DNA from: Brevundimonas variabilis
Lineage (GTDB): Bacteria > Pseudomonadota > Alphaproteobacteria > Caulobacterales > Caulobacteraceae
Length of the DNA: 64,000 nucleotides
Assembly (NCBI RefSeq): GCF_014199945.1
Contig: NZ_JACHOR010000001.1
Coordinates: 1 to 64,000, forward strand
Direction: 5' to 3'
Both the position numbers and the translations under genes were made by a program. The notes beneath the pieces are model-generated. The model did no database searches, was not told the DNA's origin, and saw nothing but the letters and a program-made list of their open reading frames with translations. This document shows positions 17,892 through 27,582 of this stretch, in pieces (the stretch's first letter is position 1; each line of letters starts with the position of its first letter).

Positions 17892-19778
17892 ATGCGGCTC
17901 GGCCTGTTCTTCGGTTCGCTGATCCTTGCGCTGCTGATCGGCGTGCTGGCGCTGCAGGTGCCGGCCCCGCGCGGGGCCGATGCGGCACCGGAGGCCTTTT
18001 CGACCGAGCGGGCCATGGCCGACATCCGCCAGATCGCCCGCGCACCCCACCCGGTCGGCGACCCCGAACATGCCCGCGTCCAGGCCTATCTGGTGCAGCG
18101 GATGACGCAGCTGGGGCTGGCCCCGACGCTGCAGTCCGGCCCCCTGTCGCCCGAGGCGGTCGCGCGGCTGGCCCGGTGGCGCGACGCCCCGCCGGTTCCT
18201 GGCGAGCGGGCCGTGAATATCGTCGGCATTCTGGCCGGTCGCGATCCGGCTGCACCCGCCGTCATGATGATGGCCCACTATGACAGCGCCTGGGGCTCGC
18301 CCGGGGCCGCCGATGACGCGACCGGAGTCGCCGCCATTCTGGAAGCTGTCCGCGCCATCAAGGCCCGCGGACCGCTCGAGCGGACACTGGTTGTGCTGAT
18401 CACCGATGCCGAGGAGCTGAATCTGGACGGCGCACGCCTGTTCTTCAGCGAGCATCCGATGCGCGACCGGATCGGCATGGTCGTCAATCTGGAGGCAAGG
18501 GGCGGCGGGGGCCGGGCCACCATGTTCGAGACGGGCATCGACAATGCCGGGACCATCCCCCTGTTTGCCCGGGCCATGCGCCGTGCCGACGGCGGGACGA
18601 CGTCGACCTCGCTGGCCGGCTATGTCTATGCCCTGACGCCCAACGGTACCGACTTCACCATTCCGCGCGAGCGCGGCATCGGCGGGGTCAATTTCGCCTT
18701 CATCGGCCGCCCCTCCCAGTACCATTCCCCCACCTCCACCCCCGAGGCGCTGGACCCCGGCAGCGTCCAGTCGATCGGATCGCAGGCGCTGGAGGTCACC
18801 GACACCCTGCTGCGCGTGCAGACACTGCCCGAGGCCGGGCCGAACCGGGTCTATGCGGACATCCTCGGCCGGGTCGTGATCGGCCATGCCACAGGCACGG
18901 GCTGGCTGCTGGTGGGGCTGACGGTCCTTCTGGCCGGGTTCGCCGTCTGGCGCTCGGGGACGGCCAGCCGGTCCGGACTGGCCGACATGGGACGCGGGAT
19001 GCTGGGCGGGCTTTGGCTGGTCGCCAGCGGACTGGTGCTGATCCAGGCGGTGCGGGTGCTGGCCGGGCCGCTGACCCGGCGGGTCGACTCGGCGGATGCC
19101 TATTACACCCTGTTGCGGCGGCTGCCGTGGATGGAGGGGGCGACGATCCTCGCCGTCGTCGCGGTGGCGCTGGTCCTGCTGGCAGGCCGGGAGGGAATCG
19201 GTCGCCGGGTCGTGGCGGGCGTGATCGCAGGGGCCGCGCTTCTGGCCATGGTGCTGGGCGGGTTCGATGCCGTCGTGCTGGTCGCTGCCGTGATCGCCAT
19301 CGGCCTGACCCTGTGGTCACAGGGCACGGCCCGCACCCCCTGGGGTCAGTGGCTGGGGCTGGTCGCCCTGATTGGCCTGCTGGCGCTTGCGGGTCAGGCC
19401 CTGGCCCCGGAGGCCGGGTTCCTGTTCGTGTGGATGGCGCTGCTGGCCGCCTTCGCTGCTGCGCTGACGGCCGTGGTCGATTCCCGGATGGAGCGGCCGG
19501 TCGCCCTGGTCCCGGCGGCGATCGCGACCGTCATCGGCGGGGCCTGGCTGGTCGGTCTGGCGCACGGCGTCTTCCTCGGCATCGGCATGGACTTTCCGGG
19601 GGCCCTGATCGTCATCGGCCTGCTGGTTCTGCTGCTCGCGCGCCCCCTTGGCCCGCGCGGCCAGCCCCGGGCCCTGGCGGCCGGGGCCGCGGCCTGCCTG
19701 ATCCTGGCGTGCGGCCTGTCCGTCAGCGGCCGGATCGCCGAGCCCATGCCGGTCCCGGCCCCGGGTGGCCCGAGCTGA
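17892..19778 (+). CDS. M28-family metallopeptidase with multi-pass membrane C-terminus
   Basis: 628 residues from the ATG at 17892 (a GGGGGA box precedes it; an upstream in-frame ATG at 17838 lacks one). A signal anchor is followed by an M28 aminopeptidase domain with the zinc ligands H129 and D131 (MAHYDSAWG), D141 (GAADDATGV), E174/E175 (TDAEELNLDG) and E201. The last 300 residues form about nine membrane helices. The layout recalls the yeast Pff1 vacuolar peptidase. The peptidase should face the periplasm. Convergent or downstream partners give no clue to its substrate. Confidence 0.9.
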   Translation: MRLGLFFGSLILALLIGVLALQVPAPRGADAAPEAFSTERAMADIRQIARAPHPVGDPEHARVQAYLVQRMTQLGLAPTLQSGPLSPEAVARLARWRDAPPVPGERAVNIVGILAGRDPAAPAVMMMAHYDSAWGSPGAADDATGVAAILEAVRAIKARGPLERTLVVLITDAEELNLDGARLFFSEHPMRDRIGMVVNLEARGGGGRATMFETGIDNAGTIPLFARAMRRADGGTTSTSLAGYVYALTPNGTDFTIPRERGIGGVNFAFIGRPSQYHSPTSTPEALDPGSVQSIGSQALEVTDTLLRVQTLPEAGPNRVYADILGRVVIGHATGTGWLLVGLTVLLAGFAVWRSGTASRSGLADMGRGMLGGLWLVASGLVLIQAVRVLAGPLTRRVDSADAYYTLLRRLPWMEGATILAVVAVALVLLAGREGIGRRVVAGVIAGAALLAMVLGGFDAVVLVAAVIAIGLTLWSQGTARTPWGQWLGLVALIGLLALAGQALAPEAGFLFVWMALLAAFAAALTAVVDSRMERPVALVPAAIATVIGGAWLVGLAHGVFLGIGMDFPGALIVIGLLVLLLARPLGPRGQPRALAAGAAACLILACGLSVSGRIAEPMPVPAPGGPS

Positions 19779-19855
19779 CCCCGTCCGCACCGGCCGCGTA
19801 ACCGCACGGGCACATTCGACGAAGGCTGCTCCGTCACGTTCGGAGAGACCGACCC

Positions 19856-20578
19856 ATGATCCGCCTGATCGTCCTGCTATCGGCCCTGGCCGTCGCCATC
19901 GGGGTGTCCGCCTCGATCCGGCTGCCACCAGCCACGCCAGCGCCCGCCGCGGCCCGCAGCGACCTGACCGTTGTCGAGCTGTTCACCAGCCAGGGCTGCT
20001 CGTCCTGCCCGCCGGCCAACGCCAATCTGGGCATCCTGGCCCAGCGTCAGGACATCCTCGCCCTCAGCTGGGGCGTGACCTACTGGGACCAGCTGGGGTG
20101 GAAGGACACCTTTGCCTCGGACGCCTACACCCGCCGGCAGCGCGACTATCAGCGCGGCCTGGGCACCGACAACGTCTGGACACCCCAGGTCGTGGTCGAC
20201 GGCCGCCGCCATGTCGTCGGCCAGCGGATGGCCCAGATCGAGGCCCTGATTGCCCGGCATGACCCCTTCACCGGTCCTCAGATCGTCATCCGCAATGGCG
20301 GCGTCGGCCTGGCCGGAGGCCGCGCCCCGGTCGCCCCCGCCGACGTCTGGCTGGTGCGTTATGAGCCGCGCCCGATCGAGGTGCCGGTGGCCCGCGGAGA
20401 GAACGGCGGCAGCACCCTGCCCCACGCCAATGTGGTGCGCGAGCTCGTGCGGCTGGGCGACTGGTCCGGCACGACCCGAGGCTTCCGCCTGCCTGCGGCT
20501 GCACGTCCCGACCTGAAGACGGCCGTCCTGATCCAGGCCCCGAACGGCGGGCCCATCCTCAACGCCGCGCGCGGCTGA
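19856..20578 (+). CDS. DUF1223 thioredoxin-like exported protein
   Basis: 240 residues. A signal peptide (residues 1-20) is followed by the DUF1223 core: VVELFTSQGCSSCPPA with a CxxC pair at C48 and C51, then LSWGVTYWDQLGWKDTFA and WTPQVVVDGR. The fold is thioredoxin-like and is predicted to work in the periplasm, but no reaction is established for the family. The gene follows the M28 peptidase by 77 bases on the same strand. Confidence 0.9.
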   Translation: MIRLIVLLSALAVAIGVSASIRLPPATPAPAAARSDLTVVELFTSQGCSSCPPANANLGILAQRQDILALSWGVTYWDQLGWKDTFASDAYTRRQRDYQRGLGTDNVWTPQVVVDGRRHVVGQRMAQIEALIARHDPFTGPQIVIRNGGVGLAGGRAPVAPADVWLVRYEPRPIEVPVARGENGGSTLPHANVVRELVRLGDWSGTTRGFRLPAAARPDLKTAVLIQAPNGGPILNAARG

Positions 20579-20647
20579 CAAGGACGGGTCCAGCCATGCC
20601 GGAGCCGCTGGCGCGGCCGTGATCGTCCGGCTGCCGCCCCGCCGCGT

Positions 20648-21028
20648 TCAGGAAACAGGGTTTGCCAGGGCGATCTGCAGACCGGCGCAGTCCTTCCGGC
20701 GCGAGGCCGCGACAAGTGCTTCGTATTCACCTCGCATGCGCGCCAGATCATCAACGTTGTTGCCTCGCATCAGGAAGAACAGCGCTGGCCAGAACACCAC
20801 CAGCCCCACGCCCGCAGACCAGATGTCTTCATTGGCCCGCCGTCGCTGGTCTCCCGTCAGAGTGTGAACCTCACGGCTGATGGTTCGAAGATCCTCTTCA
20901 ATCCCGGCACAGCTATAGCTCGCATACTGGGCGGGCGAGATGTATTGCGAACGAACGTAGTCAGGGTTCGATGCACACCCGGACACCATAAGAGCAGCGA
21001 CAAGACCTATAGTAAAAGCTTTATTCAT
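20648..21028 (-). CDS. Small lipoprotein of unknown function
   Basis: 126 residues from the ATG at 21028, which has a GGAAGGGAT ribosome site. The signal ends in the lipobox VSGCAS, so the mature protein is lipid-anchored. The rest has a short helical part (IEEDLRTISREVHTLTGDQRRRANED), one hydrophobic segment (VGLVVFWPALFFLM) and a helix ending in a DCAGLQ motif. Two cysteines beside the lipid one (SYSC and KDC) may pair. Similar short lipoproteins are common in alphaproteobacteria, but I know of no role. Confidence 0.78.
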   Translation of the reverse strand: MNKAFTIGLVAALMVSGCASNPDYVRSQYISPAQYASYSCAGIEEDLRTISREVHTLTGDQRRRANEDIWSAGVGLVVFWPALFFLMRGNNVDDLARMRGEYEALVAASRRKDCAGLQIALANPVS

Positions 21029-21340
21029 ACTGATCCCTTCCCAATACAGCATTCACGCTATCCCTACATGAGCCGTACAGGTTAAGTCCGACTTTTCTCT
21101 CGTCCTTAACTTGTTTGGTGACGAGCCTCCTAACCAAACGTCGTTCTTTGACGCGGCGGTATCGTGCGTTATCGCAGTCGATACGACAAAAACGGTCGCA
21201 TCCTCTGCCTGGCACTGAAGGTCCGGGGGAGAACATCTTGTGAACGAGAACAAACCATGCACATAGTGCGTCTCACAGGGAGCGGGTCACAGCCATTTGG
21301 CTGAAGGCGGGCCTCTCCTTCCGGTACCGAAACAGGAATC
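21029..21340. other. recA upstream region
   Basis: This 312-base gap separates the lipoprotein gene from recA. It holds the SOS box at 21231-21245 and the AGGA ribosome site just before the recA ATG. I find no coding frame with support and no other clear structure; its middle part (21060-21180) is noticeably lower in GC than its surroundings. Confidence 0.6.
21231..21245. promoter_or_regulatory. SOS box (LexA operator) of recA
   Basis: GAAC-ATCTTGT-GAAC matches the alphaproteobacterial LexA direct repeat (GAAC-N7-GAAC, GTTC-N7-GTTC on the other strand). It lies 96 bases before the recA ATG. A further GAAC follows at 21248-21251. Confidence 0.9.
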
Positions 21341-22444
<1,104 letters not shown>

Positions 22445-22452
22445 TCGACAAT

Positions 22453-22560
22453 CCTCCCCCGGAGCGAAGCGAACGGGGGAGGGGGACCGCGAAGCGGTGG
22501 AGGGGCAATCCCCGCCATGGTCGCTGCCCCCTCCCCCCCTGCGGCTCGGCTGGGGAACAC
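22453..22560. repeat. Intergenic repeat-like element of the CCTCCCCCG type
   Basis: After recA is a hairpin CCTCCCCCG(12)CGGGGGAGG (22453-22482), then GGGGACCGCGAAGCGGTGGAGGGG and a distal CCCCCTCCCCCC block at about 22527-22540 that pairs loosely with it. This pattern is a familiar intergenic repeat type in Caulobacteraceae, which I recall but have not checked here. Confidence 0.6.
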
Positions 22561-22628
22561 AGACACTCCGTCTGGCTGGTCCCTGCGACCCGCCGCCGAC
22601 CCCGCAGGGTTCGGGCCGGATGGAGTTG

Positions 22629-22660
22629 GACCGCCCGGGGCAACCCGGGCGGTCTTTTTT
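22629..22660 (+). terminator. Rho-independent terminator
   Basis: An 11-bp stem (GACCGCCCGGG, 22629-22639, with CCCGGGCGGTC, 22644-22654), a GCAA tetraloop and six Ts. It ends recA transcription and also sits just past the stop of the opposing photolyase-like gene. Confidence 0.92.
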
Positions 22661-22679
22661 CGTCAGGACAGCCGCAACA

Positions 22680-23864
22680 TCAGACGGGCAGACCCAGGGT
22701 CCGCAGCGCGCTCTCCGACCTTTCGCGGAAGGGGAAGAAGCCGCGACTGGCCAGTGGCCAGAGTCCGTCGTCCCAGGGCCGCCGTACCATGACCAGATCC
22801 AGCCCGGCCGCCGTGATCACGGGCCCGGCCCGGGTCAGCTCTGAGGCTGTGGGCCCGACCGGCACATAGGGCGTGACGATACCGCGCGCGCCGGCCGCGG
22901 TTGCCGCCTCGACAAGCGCCTCACCGGTCAGGCCCGCCAGCCTCTGGGCCGGATGGCCGTACCGAACCCCTGCCCGCTGCTCGGCATCGGCCATCGCCCC
23001 GGCCAGAAAGGCCTGCGGATGTTCGCCCAGCCGTTCGGCCCCGGGCTCCAGCGCCGAGACGACACCCCGGATCTCCCATGGGCCGATGGTGTCCCCGGGC
23101 GTCAGGTCCTCGGGCGTGATCAGCAGCAGATAGGGCCCGTCCGGCGTCTCGCGGCGAGCGGGCGGCAGGGGACCAGCCGCCGGGACCGGGATCTCCTGAA
23201 GGGCCCGCGCCTCGGTCGCCAGCCCCTTGGGCCGGAACCGGCCCTCGGTGAAGCGCGAGATGTTCTCGGCCGTCGCCAGATAGGTCTTGCCGGCCGTCTG
23301 CAGCCCCGCGACCCAGCGCCAGGACAGGGTGTTCGAGGCCGGATCGGCATCCAGCAGGTGACGCAGAAAGAAATCCGCCCCCAGCGACCAGGGCAGGCCC
23401 AGGGTGAAGATCCAGATCGAAGCGAACCACATCCGGGCGTGATTGTGCAGCCAGCCCGTCTCGACCAGTTCCCGCGCCCAGTCGTCGAAGCCTTCGATAC
23501 CGGTCCGGCCCTCCTCTGCCGCGCGCACGGCCTCGGCCATCGGATCATGCTGCGCCCGCTCGATCTCGAACCGGGTCCAGACCTCGGGCCGCATTTCGAG
23601 CCAGCCCTTCCAGTAGGTACGCCACAGCACCTCCTGGATGAATTTGTCGGCCCCGCGTGCGCCATGGGCCTCGATTGCGGCCCGTACGGCCTCGTCCTCG
23701 GTGACCAGCCGTCGCCGGATCCAGGGCGACAGGGCCGAGACCGAGATGTTCCGGCCCGGACCGAAGTCCGTGTTGCGGTTAGCCGAATAGGCCCGACCCA
23801 TCCGCGGCGCGAATGCCTGCATCTGTTCCAGCCCGGCGGCACGGGTGGGGTCCCAAGCCGTCAC
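22680..23864 (-). CDS. Photolyase/cryptochrome-family FAD-binding protein with an additional C-terminal domain
   Basis: 394 residues. Residues about 1-215 are the FAD-binding helical domain of photolyases: LSPWIRRRLVTEDE, EVLWRTYWKGWLEM, WLHNHARMWFASIW, then SNTLSWRWVAGLQTAGK and ENISRFTEGRF. The usual N-terminal Rossmann antenna domain is missing; the protein starts 'TAWDPTRAAGLEQM'. Residues about 240-394 form an alpha/beta-looking domain after the FAD part, ending VRRPWDDGLWPLASRGFFPF. It may repair pyrimidine dimers or act as a light sensor, and neither is shown. The GTG start overlaps the DCC gene stop (GTGA), so the pair is coupled. Confidence 0.82.
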   Translation of the reverse strand: MTAWDPTRAAGLEQMQAFAPRMGRAYSANRNTDFGPGRNISVSALSPWIRRRLVTEDEAVRAAIEAHGARGADKFIQEVLWRTYWKGWLEMRPEVWTRFEIERAQHDPMAEAVRAAEEGRTGIEGFDDWARELVETGWLHNHARMWFASIWIFTLGLPWSLGADFFLRHLLDADPASNTLSWRWVAGLQTAGKTYLATAENISRFTEGRFRPKGLATEARALQEIPVPAAGPLPPARRETPDGPYLLLITPEDLTPGDTIGPWEIRGVVSALEPGAERLGEHPQAFLAGAMADAEQRAGVRYGHPAQRLAGLTGEALVEAATAAGARGIVTPYVPVGPTASELTRAGPVITAAGLDLVMVRRPWDDGLWPLASRGFFPFRERSESALRTLGLPV

Positions 23865-24226
23865 CGGGCCATCGCCTCACGCCGGAACATCGCCCGCTGC
23901 AGCCCCGGTCGGACCTTGAGGAACATCCGGTACAGTCGCTCCAGAGCCGCCAGCACCAGCCCATTGCGCGCGATCAGGCCCAGGGGCCGCAGCAGCGGAA
24001 TGGCGCGCCACATCGCCGCAAAGGCGGCCGCCCCCGACAGCATCTTCCCGTCCTCGCGGGCATGAAACCGGGCCAGCAGGGCATCGCGGTCCATCGGACA
24101 GGCGCTCTCTCCGGACGACACATCCACGAAGTCGATCGCCTCGCGCCGGTCCAGCCGCCGCATCAGGGCGATCTCGCGCCGACACAGCGGACAGCCCCCG
24201 TCAAACCAGACTGTAACCTTTGTCAT
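23861..24226 (-). CDS. DCC-family thiol-disulfide oxidoreductase (DUF393)
   Basis: 121 residues. The name-giving DxxCxxC motif is at the N-terminus (VWFDGGCPLCRREI), a thioredoxin-like redox pair. Downstream is the family pattern of 'GAAAFAAMWRAIPLLRPLG', which is helical. No signal peptide is present, so it works in the cytoplasm. It is followed with a four-base overlap by the photolyase-like gene, a neighbourhood seen for this family elsewhere. The role of the pairing is unknown. Confidence 0.88.
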   Translation of the reverse strand: MTKVTVWFDGGCPLCRREIALMRRLDRREAIDFVDVSSGESACPMDRDALLARFHAREDGKMLSGAAAFAAMWRAIPLLRPLGLIARNGLVLAALERLYRMFLKVRPGLQRAMFRREAMAR

Positions 24227-24343
24227 CTGCGCGTCTTAGGACATCCCGGACTGGCGCGCGCTGCGTCATACGGTATCCAGCCCCTGACCGCGGCACCAAT
24301 CGCGTGGTTGTTCATTACGCCGACACCTGAACCGGAGCCCACC

Positions 24344-24529
24344 ATGACCAATGCCGTAGAGACCCTGTCCCTGTTCAATCTGGCCGAGACCGATGACGGC
24401 TTTCTGCTGGAAATCGGCGGCAGCGGAGGCAGCACCCTGACCCTGGCCGCCAGCGCCGAGCAGATCGACGCCATCATCGAGGCGCTGGACGCCCTGCTGT
24501 CAGACGACGACGACGCCATCGAGGACTGA
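24344..24529 (+). CDS. Small acidic protein of unknown function
   Basis: 61 residues with a clear ribosome site (GGAG) before ATG. It has no cysteine or lysine. It ends in a run of aspartates (LLSDDDDAIED) after a central amphipathic helix (ASAEQIDAIIEALDALL). The gene is isolated: divergent from the DCC gene and 105 bases before alaS. Codon use is normal for the genome, so I think it is real. Small soluble acidic proteins of this size may bind partner proteins, but nothing names one. Confidence 0.65.
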   Translation: MTNAVETLSLFNLAETDDGFLLEIGGSGGSTLTLAASAEQIDAIIEALDALLSDDDDAIED

Positions 24530-24634
24530 TCGGCGCAGGCCGGGCGGGGCACGCGTGCGGGGTGATGCGTTCGCGCGCAAACCTCTGTATGAGGCGCGTT
24601 CCCCGCCGTCCCCGATCGCCGAAACCGAACAGCC

Positions 24635-27280
24635 ATGTCCAGTCTGAAACAGATCCGCTCGACCTTCCTCGACTTTTTCGCGGCCGACGATCACGCCAAG
24701 GTCCACTCGGCCCCCCTGGTGCCGCAGAACGACCCGACGCTGATGTTCGTCAATGCGGGCATGGTGCCGTTCAAGGACTATTTCACCGGCGCGGCGACGC
24801 CCCCCTACCCGCGCGCCACAAGCTCGCAGAAATGTGTTCGTGCTGGCGGCAAGCACAACGATCTGGACAACGTCGGCTATACAGCCCGCCACCTGACCTT
24901 CTTCGAGATGCTGGGGAATTTCTCCTTCGGCGACTATTTCAAGGAACACGCCATCGAGAAGGCGTGGACGCTGGTCACGAGGGACTACGGGCTGGACCCC
25001 AAGCGTCTGCTGGTTACCGTCTATATCGACGACGATGAGGCCGCCGCGATCTGGAAGAAGGTCACCGGCTTCTCTGACGACCGGATCATCCGCATCGCCG
25101 GCTCGGACAATTTCTGGGCCATGGGCGACAGCGGTCCCTGCGGTCCCTGCACCGAGATCTTCTGGGACTATGGCGATCACATCCCCGGCGGCCCTCCCGG
25201 ATCTCCGGACGAGGACGGCGACCGGTTCGTGGAGATCTGGAACAACGTCTTCATGCAGTTCGAGAAGGAGAACGACGAGATCGTTCGCAGCCTTCCCAAG
25301 CCCTCGGTCGACACCGGCATGGGCCTGGAACGGATGACCAGCGTGCTGCAGGGCAAGAATTCGGTGTTCGACACCGACCTGTTCCAGACCCTGATCGAGG
25401 CCTCCGAGGACGCCACCTCGACGAAGGCCGAAGGCGACCGCGCCGCCAGCCACCGGGTCATCGCCGATCACCTGCGTTCGACCTCCTTCCTGATCGCCGA
25501 TGGGGTGACGCCGTCGAACGAGGGCCGCGGCTATGTCCTGCGCCGCATCATGCGCCGGGCCATGCGTCACGCCCACCTGCTGGGGGCCGCCGATCCCCTG
25601 ATGCACCGTCTGGTGCCGACGCTGGTGGCCGAGATGGGCGAGGCCTATCCCGAACTGGCCCGCGCCCAGGCCACGATCGAGGACACGCTGAAGCAGGAGG
25701 AGATCCGTTTCCGCACGACCCTTGGCCGCGGCATGGGGCTGCTGGAAGACGCGACGCGCGATCTGGCCGACGGCGGCGTCATCCCCGGCCAGACCGCCTT
25801 CACCCTGTACGACACCTATGGCTTCCCGCTCGACCTGACCCAGGACGAGGCCCGTCGTCGCGGTTTCTCGGTGGATACCGAGGCCTTTGATGCCGCGATG
25901 GAAGAGCAGAAGAAGCGCGGCAAGGCCAACTGGAAGGGCTCGGGCCAGTCGGCCTCGACCAGCGAATGGCTGGCGCTGAAGGACCGTCTCGGGCCGACCG
26001 TCTTCACCGGCTATGACGCCGTGGACGGGTCCGGCGAGGTCCTGGCGATCCTGATGGACGGCCAGCCCGCGGACGCCGTCGAGACCGGCCAGACGGCCGA
26101 GGTCCTGTTCGACCAGACGCCCTTCTATGGCGAAGGCGGCGGTCAGGCCGGCGACCGGGGCGAGATCGAATGGGACACCGGCACCGCTCGTGTCCTCGAT
26201 GTCCAGAAGCCGACCGGCGACCTCTATGCCCACACGGTCGAGGTCACGTCCGGCACCCTGTCGATCGGCACCCGGGCGCAGCTCCGCGCCGGGGCTGACG
26301 CCCGGCTAACGACCCGCGCCAACCATTCTGCGGCCCACCTGGTGCATGCGGCACTGAAGAATGTGCTCGGCCCGCACGTGGCCCAGAAGGGCCAGCTGGT
26401 CGATGCCGAGCGCATGCGTTTCGACTTCAGCCACAATGCCCCGGTGACCGAGGCCCAGATCGAGGCCATCGAGGCCGAGGTCAATGCCGTGATCCGCCAG
26501 AACCTGCCCGCCACGACCCAGCTGATGGGTCCGGAAGAAGCCATTGCGGCCGGCGCCGTCGCCCTGTTCGGCGAGAAATATGGCGATGAGGTGCGGGTGC
26601 TGACCCTGGGTCGCTCGCTGGTGGACGAGAAACCCTATTCGGTCGAGCTCTGCGGCGGCACCCATGTCGCCCGTACCGGCGACATCGCCCTGTTCAAGAT
26701 CACCGGCGAGACCGGCATCGCTGCGGGCATCCGTCGCGTCGAGGCCGTGACCGGCGAGGCCGCGCGCCAGTTCCTGCTGGCGCAGGCGGGCGTGGCCAAG
26801 GCGCTCGCCCAGAGCTTCAAGGTCCAGCCGCTGGACGTGCCCGCTCGCGTCGAGGCCCTGGTGGCTGAACGCAAGACGCTGGAGAAACAGGTCGCTGATC
26901 TGAAGAAGCAGCTGGCCCTGGGCGGCGGTTCGTCAGCCTCGGCGGCACCGGAAGAGATCAACGGCATCAAGCTGATCGCCCGTGTCCTCGACGGGGTCGA
27001 TGGCAAGGGCCTGCGCGGCGTGGCCGAGGATTTCCGCAAACAGGTCGGGTCGGGCGTCGTGGCCCTGATCGGCGTGACGGACGGCAAGGCTGCGGTCACC
27101 GTGGCCGCCACCAGCGACGTCACCGACCGCGTGAACGCGGCCGACCTCGCCCGCGCCGCCGTCATCGCGATGGGCGGTCAGGGTGCGGGCGGCAAGGCCG
27201 ACTTCGCCCAGGGCGGGGCCCCGGACGGCTCGCTGGCCGAGGCCGGACTGGCTGCCGTGCGGGCTGCGCTGGCGGGTTGA
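24635..27280 (+). CDS. alaS: Alanyl-tRNA synthetase
   Basis: 881 residues, full length. The class II catalytic domain opens with RSTFLDFFAADDHAKV and RKCVRAGGKHNDLDN-like motif 2 (in CVRAGGKHNDLDN). The editing domain has HSAAHLVHAALKNVLG and CGGTHVARTGDI, which hold the zinc ligands. The C-terminal DHHA1 domain has LGGGSSASAAPEE and GGGQAGDRGEI earlier. It charges tRNA-Ala and clears Ser/Gly mischarging. The ATG is at 24635 and the gene stands alone. Confidence 0.98.
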   Translation: MSSLKQIRSTFLDFFAADDHAKVHSAPLVPQNDPTLMFVNAGMVPFKDYFTGAATPPYPRATSSQKCVRAGGKHNDLDNVGYTARHLTFFEMLGNFSFGDYFKEHAIEKAWTLVTRDYGLDPKRLLVTVYIDDDEAAAIWKKVTGFSDDRIIRIAGSDNFWAMGDSGPCGPCTEIFWDYGDHIPGGPPGSPDEDGDRFVEIWNNVFMQFEKENDEIVRSLPKPSVDTGMGLERMTSVLQGKNSVFDTDLFQTLIEASEDATSTKAEGDRAASHRVIADHLRSTSFLIADGVTPSNEGRGYVLRRIMRRAMRHAHLLGAADPLMHRLVPTLVAEMGEAYPELARAQATIEDTLKQEEIRFRTTLGRGMGLLEDATRDLADGGVIPGQTAFTLYDTYGFPLDLTQDEARRRGFSVDTEAFDAAMEEQKKRGKANWKGSGQSASTSEWLALKDRLGPTVFTGYDAVDGSGEVLAILMDGQPADAVETGQTAEVLFDQTPFYGEGGGQAGDRGEIEWDTGTARVLDVQKPTGDLYAHTVEVTSGTLSIGTRAQLRAGADARLTTRANHSAAHLVHAALKNVLGPHVAQKGQLVDAERMRFDFSHNAPVTEAQIEAIEAEVNAVIRQNLPATTQLMGPEEAIAAGAVALFGEKYGDEVRVLTLGRSLVDEKPYSVELCGGTHVARTGDIALFKITGETGIAAGIRRVEAVTGEAARQFLLAQAGVAKALAQSFKVQPLDVPARVEALVAERKTLEKQVADLKKQLALGGGSSASAAPEEINGIKLIARVLDGVDGKGLRGVAEDFRKQVGSGVVALIGVTDGKAAVTVAATSDVTDRVNAADLARAAVIAMGGQGAGGKADFAQGGAPDGSLAEAGLAAVRAALAG

Positions 27281-27582
27281 TTGGCGACCGCAGGGACGTC
27301 TGTCGCTGACATCCCTGCGGTCCTGATCCCGGCGCCGATTTGCCGGTCAGATCGTCTGTGAGCGGCGTGGACTCTTTCCGGCTAAGGTACCGAATGGCAG
27401 CTCTAGGCCACTGGAAACGCCGGAATCGACTCTGCTGGCAACCTGGCTGAGCCAAGTCGTATGTGGCTTGTAGCTGGGGGAAACCGGACGTTGCGAATGT
27501 CTGCGGGGGTGGTGATCAGACATGCAAACGGCCCCGCCATTGCCAGCGGGGCCGTAACGATCTTGTTTTGAAGCGAAAGCCG
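27281..27582. other. Intergenic region between alaS and the IPTL-CTERM gene
   Basis: About 300 bases without a gene between two convergent stops. It holds an 11-bp hairpin just after alaS (GACCGCAGGGA, 27286-27296, with TCCCTGCGGTC, 27312-27322) that may end alaS without a T-run, and the terminator at 27528-27555. I see nothing else. Confidence 0.6.
27528..27555 (-). terminator. Terminator of the IPTL-CTERM gene
   Basis: A 10-bp stem (ACGGCCCCGC, 27528-27537, with GCGGGGCCGT, 27546-27555) lies just beyond the stop of the minus-strand gene. On that strand it is followed by TTTG only, so the T-run is weak. Confidence 0.6.
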
